DNA of 64,000 bases from Hydrogenothermaceae bacterium (lineage in GTDB: Bacteria; Aquificota; Aquificia; Aquificales; Hydrogenothermaceae): NCBI GenBank assembly GCA_015519975.1, contig WIAL01000034.1, positions 1 to 64,000 of the forward strand, written 5' to 3'. The notes beneath the pieces were generated by a model that was not told where the DNA came from, made no database searches, and saw only the letters and a program-made list of their open reading frames with translations. Position numbers and translations under genes: made by a program. Positions 62,657 to 64,000 of this stretch are shown here, piece by piece; position 1 is the first letter of the stretch, and every line of letters begins with the position of its first letter.

Positions 62657-63011
62657 CAGCATAGCTTTTGGGTAAGCCGGATTCTGTTTTAGGCTGTCAT
62701 TTGTCTAAGCTCCCTACCCGAGGGCATCGGCCGGGCAAGCCTTAAAAGCCCTCCTACTTGGGATTGCTCCGGAAGGGGGTTGCCAGCTACCATCGTTGCC
62801 GATGGTACTGGTGAGCTTTTACCTCACCTTTTCACCTGAACCTTACCTCTTTATTTCGGCTGATCCCAGCCTACTTTAGGTAAGGTTGTCTATTTTCTGC
62901 GGCCCTATCCGTGAGGTTACCCCCACCTGCCTTTCGGCAGCTTCCTGCCCTTTGGAGTCCGGACTTTCCTCTCCTGCTTATGCAGGAGCGACAGCCCCAA
63001 AAGCTATGCTG
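62657..63011 (-). ncRNA. rnpB: RNase P RNA (bacterial type A-like, without P18)
   Basis: About 355 bases. The P1 helix is a perfect 16-bp pairing of the ends (62996-63011 with 62657-62672). The universally conserved 5' segment GAGGAAAGTCCGGACTCC, the GGATAGGGCCGCAGAAA segment and the 3' segment ACAGAATCCGGCTTACCC are all present. Between the GGGTAGG element and AAATGACAGCC, where E. coli has helix P18, only a few bases remain, so P18 is absent. This matches what is known for Persephonella and Sulfurihydrogenibium. The RNA is the catalytic part of the tRNA 5' maturation enzyme. Confidence 0.97.
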
Positions 63012-63018
63012 TTTGGAT

Positions 63019-63046
63019 AAAATAGTAAAGATTTTTAAAATTTCAA
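63019..63046 (-). promoter_or_regulatory. rnpB promoter
   Basis: On the minus strand TTGAAA (63046-63041), 16 bases and TATTTT (63024-63019) place transcription start at about 63011, the first base of the P1 helix. A TATAAT on the other strand (63048-63053) may serve the divergent histone-fold gene. Confidence 0.6.
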
Positions 63047-63087
63047 GTATAATATATAGTTTAAAAAAAACAAATGGAGGTAATAAA

Positions 63088-63537
63088 ATGGCAGTTGTTG
63101 GTGCAGCAAAGCTTGAAGCTTTAATGAGAAAGGCAGCAAGTTTAGACATTGAAAAAAGTAAAGTAAAGGAAATTACTGATATTGTTGAAGCTAAGCTTTA
63201 CGATTTGCTTCTCATTGGAGAAAGAAATGCAAGCTATAATAACAGAGATGTTATCTGGGAAAGTGATGTTCCTTTAACTAAAGGATTTTTAGAGTCTATG
63301 CAGCAGTTTAGAAAATTAGAAGAAGAACTTCCAATTGAGGATGTGTTAAACTTTTTAGCTACAATGCCTCCTTTAAAATACCCTTTAGAAGCTGAACTTG
63401 AAAAAAGATTACCTGAAATTGTTGGAACTTTAATTTACATTATTGCAAAGTTAATTAAAGAAATTTCTCCTGATACAAGAAAACCTTCTTCTGAAGATAT
63501 AGAAAAGGCAAGAAGAGTTTTAGATTTAACAATGTAA
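63088..63537 (+). CDS. DUF1931 histone-fold doublet protein (Aq_328-like)
   Basis: A 149-residue all-helical protein of the DUF1931 family, whose Aquifex aeolicus member Aq_328 has, as I recall, a crystal structure with two fused histone folds. The first half (about 1-72: KLEALMRKAASLDIEKSKVKEITDIVEAKLYDLLL) and second half (about 75-149: FLATMPPLKYPLEAELEKRLPEIVGTLIYIIAKLI) fit one fold each. GGAGG lies 7 bases before the ATG. Longer in-frame codons upstream run through rnpB and are not real. Overall charge is not strongly basic, so DNA binding is unproven. Confidence 0.85.
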   Translation: MAVVGAAKLEALMRKAASLDIEKSKVKEITDIVEAKLYDLLLIGERNASYNNRDVIWESDVPLTKGFLESMQQFRKLEEELPIEDVLNFLATMPPLKYPLEAELEKRLPEIVGTLIYIIAKLIKEISPDTRKPSSEDIEKARRVLDLTM

Positions 63538-63543
63538 TTATTA

Positions 63544-63562
63544 GGGGCATCAGCCCCTTTCA
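63544..63562 (+). terminator. terminator after the histone-fold gene
   Basis: GGGGC-ATCA-GCCCC (63544-63557) followed by TTTC and then a further T run, 6 bases after the stop codon. Confidence 0.8.
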
Positions 63563-63636
63563 TTTTTTTATTAATTTCAGCCTAAATCTTACATACATTC
63601 TGTGATAGAATAAAAAGAAAACCTAGGAGAATCTCT

Positions 63637-64000
63637 ATGAAAAAACTTCTCTTTGCTCTTTTATTTTCTGTATTTATTATTAATATTTCTTTTTCTGCAG
63701 AGAAAATTGTTTACTTAGACACACAAAAAGTATTTACACAATCTAAAGCTGGAATTGATGTTAAAACTTTACTTCAGCAAAAGGCAGAAAAAGCAAGGGC
63801 AGAAATTCAGGCAAAAGCTTCTACAGTTAAAAAAAATGATCAACTTGCAATGCAGCAGCTTCAGCAAGAGGCAATGCAAAAACAGCAAGAAATACAAAAA
63901 TTACAACAAAAGGCAGTTGAAAACTTTGCAAATTTTGTGAAAAAAGCTGTTGAAGAATGGGCAAAGTCAAAAGGTTATGAACTTGTAATTGATGGGCAAG
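63637..64000 (+). CDS. OmpH/Skp-family periplasmic chaperone (3' part outside the window)
   Basis: The first 121 codons run off the right edge. A signal peptide (about 1-20, MKKLLFALLFSVFIINISFS, cleaved before AEKIVYLD) is followed by the Skp-type start KIVYLDTQKVFTQSKAG. A long Gln/Lys-rich coiled coil makes the prefoldin-like tentacles. The fold-closing segment AKSKGYELVIDG begins before the edge. Skp holds unfolded outer-membrane proteins in the periplasm. CTAGGAGA precedes the ATG. Confidence 0.85.
   Translation, partial: MKKLLFALLFSVFIINISFSAEKIVYLDTQKVFTQSKAGIDVKTLLQQKAEKARAEIQAKASTVKKNDQLAMQQLQQEAMQKQQEIQKLQQKAVENFANFVKKAVEEWAKSKGYELVIDGQ

Noticed and set aside
62871-63149. Open reading frames on both strands through 62.87-63.15 kb
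   Set aside because: They run through RNase P RNA, which explains their GC-rich, Arg/Cys-rich translations; only the frame from 63088 has a ribosome site and a family match.
1-64000. tRNA, rRNA, insertion sequence, prophage or defence island
   Set aside because: Intergenic gaps were read on both strands; none has tRNA arms, CCA ends, transposase motifs or terminal inverted repeats, and gene content is core chromosomal.

Overview
The window is a gene-dense, AT-rich bacterial chromosome segment. Genes are packed with 1-15 bp gaps or 4-bp stop/start overlaps, and the proteins are rich in Lys, Glu and Ile. Gene content and protein style point to the Aquificota, most likely a Hydrogenothermaceae member such as Sulfurihydrogenibium: a TusA/DsrE/F/H sulfur-relay operon, a DsrE2 protein, a thioredoxin-like [2Fe-2S] ferredoxin, a two-fold protein disulfide oxidoreductase, an Aq_328-type histone-fold protein, and an RNase P RNA lacking P18. 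This assignment is inference; no 16S gene is present. No tRNA or rRNA gene, insertion sequence, prophage or CRISPR array was seen. Apart from a few lineage-specific small genes, the segment reads as core chromosome.

Layout. 0-7.2 kb: start of queC (minus), then argS, a SPOR protein and the rpmI-rplT-pheS-pheT translation operon. 7.2-12.8 kb: a 6S RNA in a long flanking stem, then fthC, rny, an ammonium transporter, ymdB and an EAL-like/HDOD protein. 12.8-17.4 kb (minus): moeB/thiF-tusA-dsrE-dsrF-dsrH-pdxA, an NMO-type flavoprotein and an unknown gene. 17.5-21.4 kb: recJ, peroxiredoxin, rpsU, yqeY, cvpA. 21.4-24.9 kb (minus): DsrE2, rseP, dxr and a PDO-like oxidoreductase. 24.95-25.4 kb: a replication origin with 16 DnaA boxes, a DnaA-trio tract and an 80-bp exact direct repeat. 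25.4-34.5 kb: zinc-ribbon protein, soluble CZB chemoreceptor, secA, lspA, dksA-like gene, a membrane protein/nucleotidyltransferase/MFS operon, and a PAS protein with MCP-like segments. 34.5-45.7 kb (mostly minus): prfB, SDR, midA-like, glnD, mutL, a DUF5335 gene (plus), murA, prmC, rlmI-like. 45.8-49.6 kb: esterase, divergent peroxiredoxin, tatA, rsmE, PAS-GGDEF cyclase. 49.6-59.2 kb (minus): kamA-like, typA, purB, an alternative sigma factor operon with three envelope genes, aspS, ferredoxin. 59.3-64 kb: pyrF-rpoN-hpf, trmD, rnpB, the histone-fold gene and the start of an OmpH/Skp gene.

Links between genes. Nitrogen control is represented by amt, glnD and rpoN, with a near-match sigma-54 site before amt. 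The sulfur-relay operon pairs an E1-like adenylyltransferase with TusA and three DsrE-fold proteins, suggesting persulfide transfer into tRNA thiolation or sulfur metabolism. Candidate Fur/PerR-type palindromes lie before the peroxiredoxin gene and the sigma-factor operon. The most noteworthy items are the origin architecture, the 6S RNA with its flanking stem, the sigma-factor/envelope operon, two divergent promoters sharing one -35 box, and the histone-fold gene divergent from rnpB.
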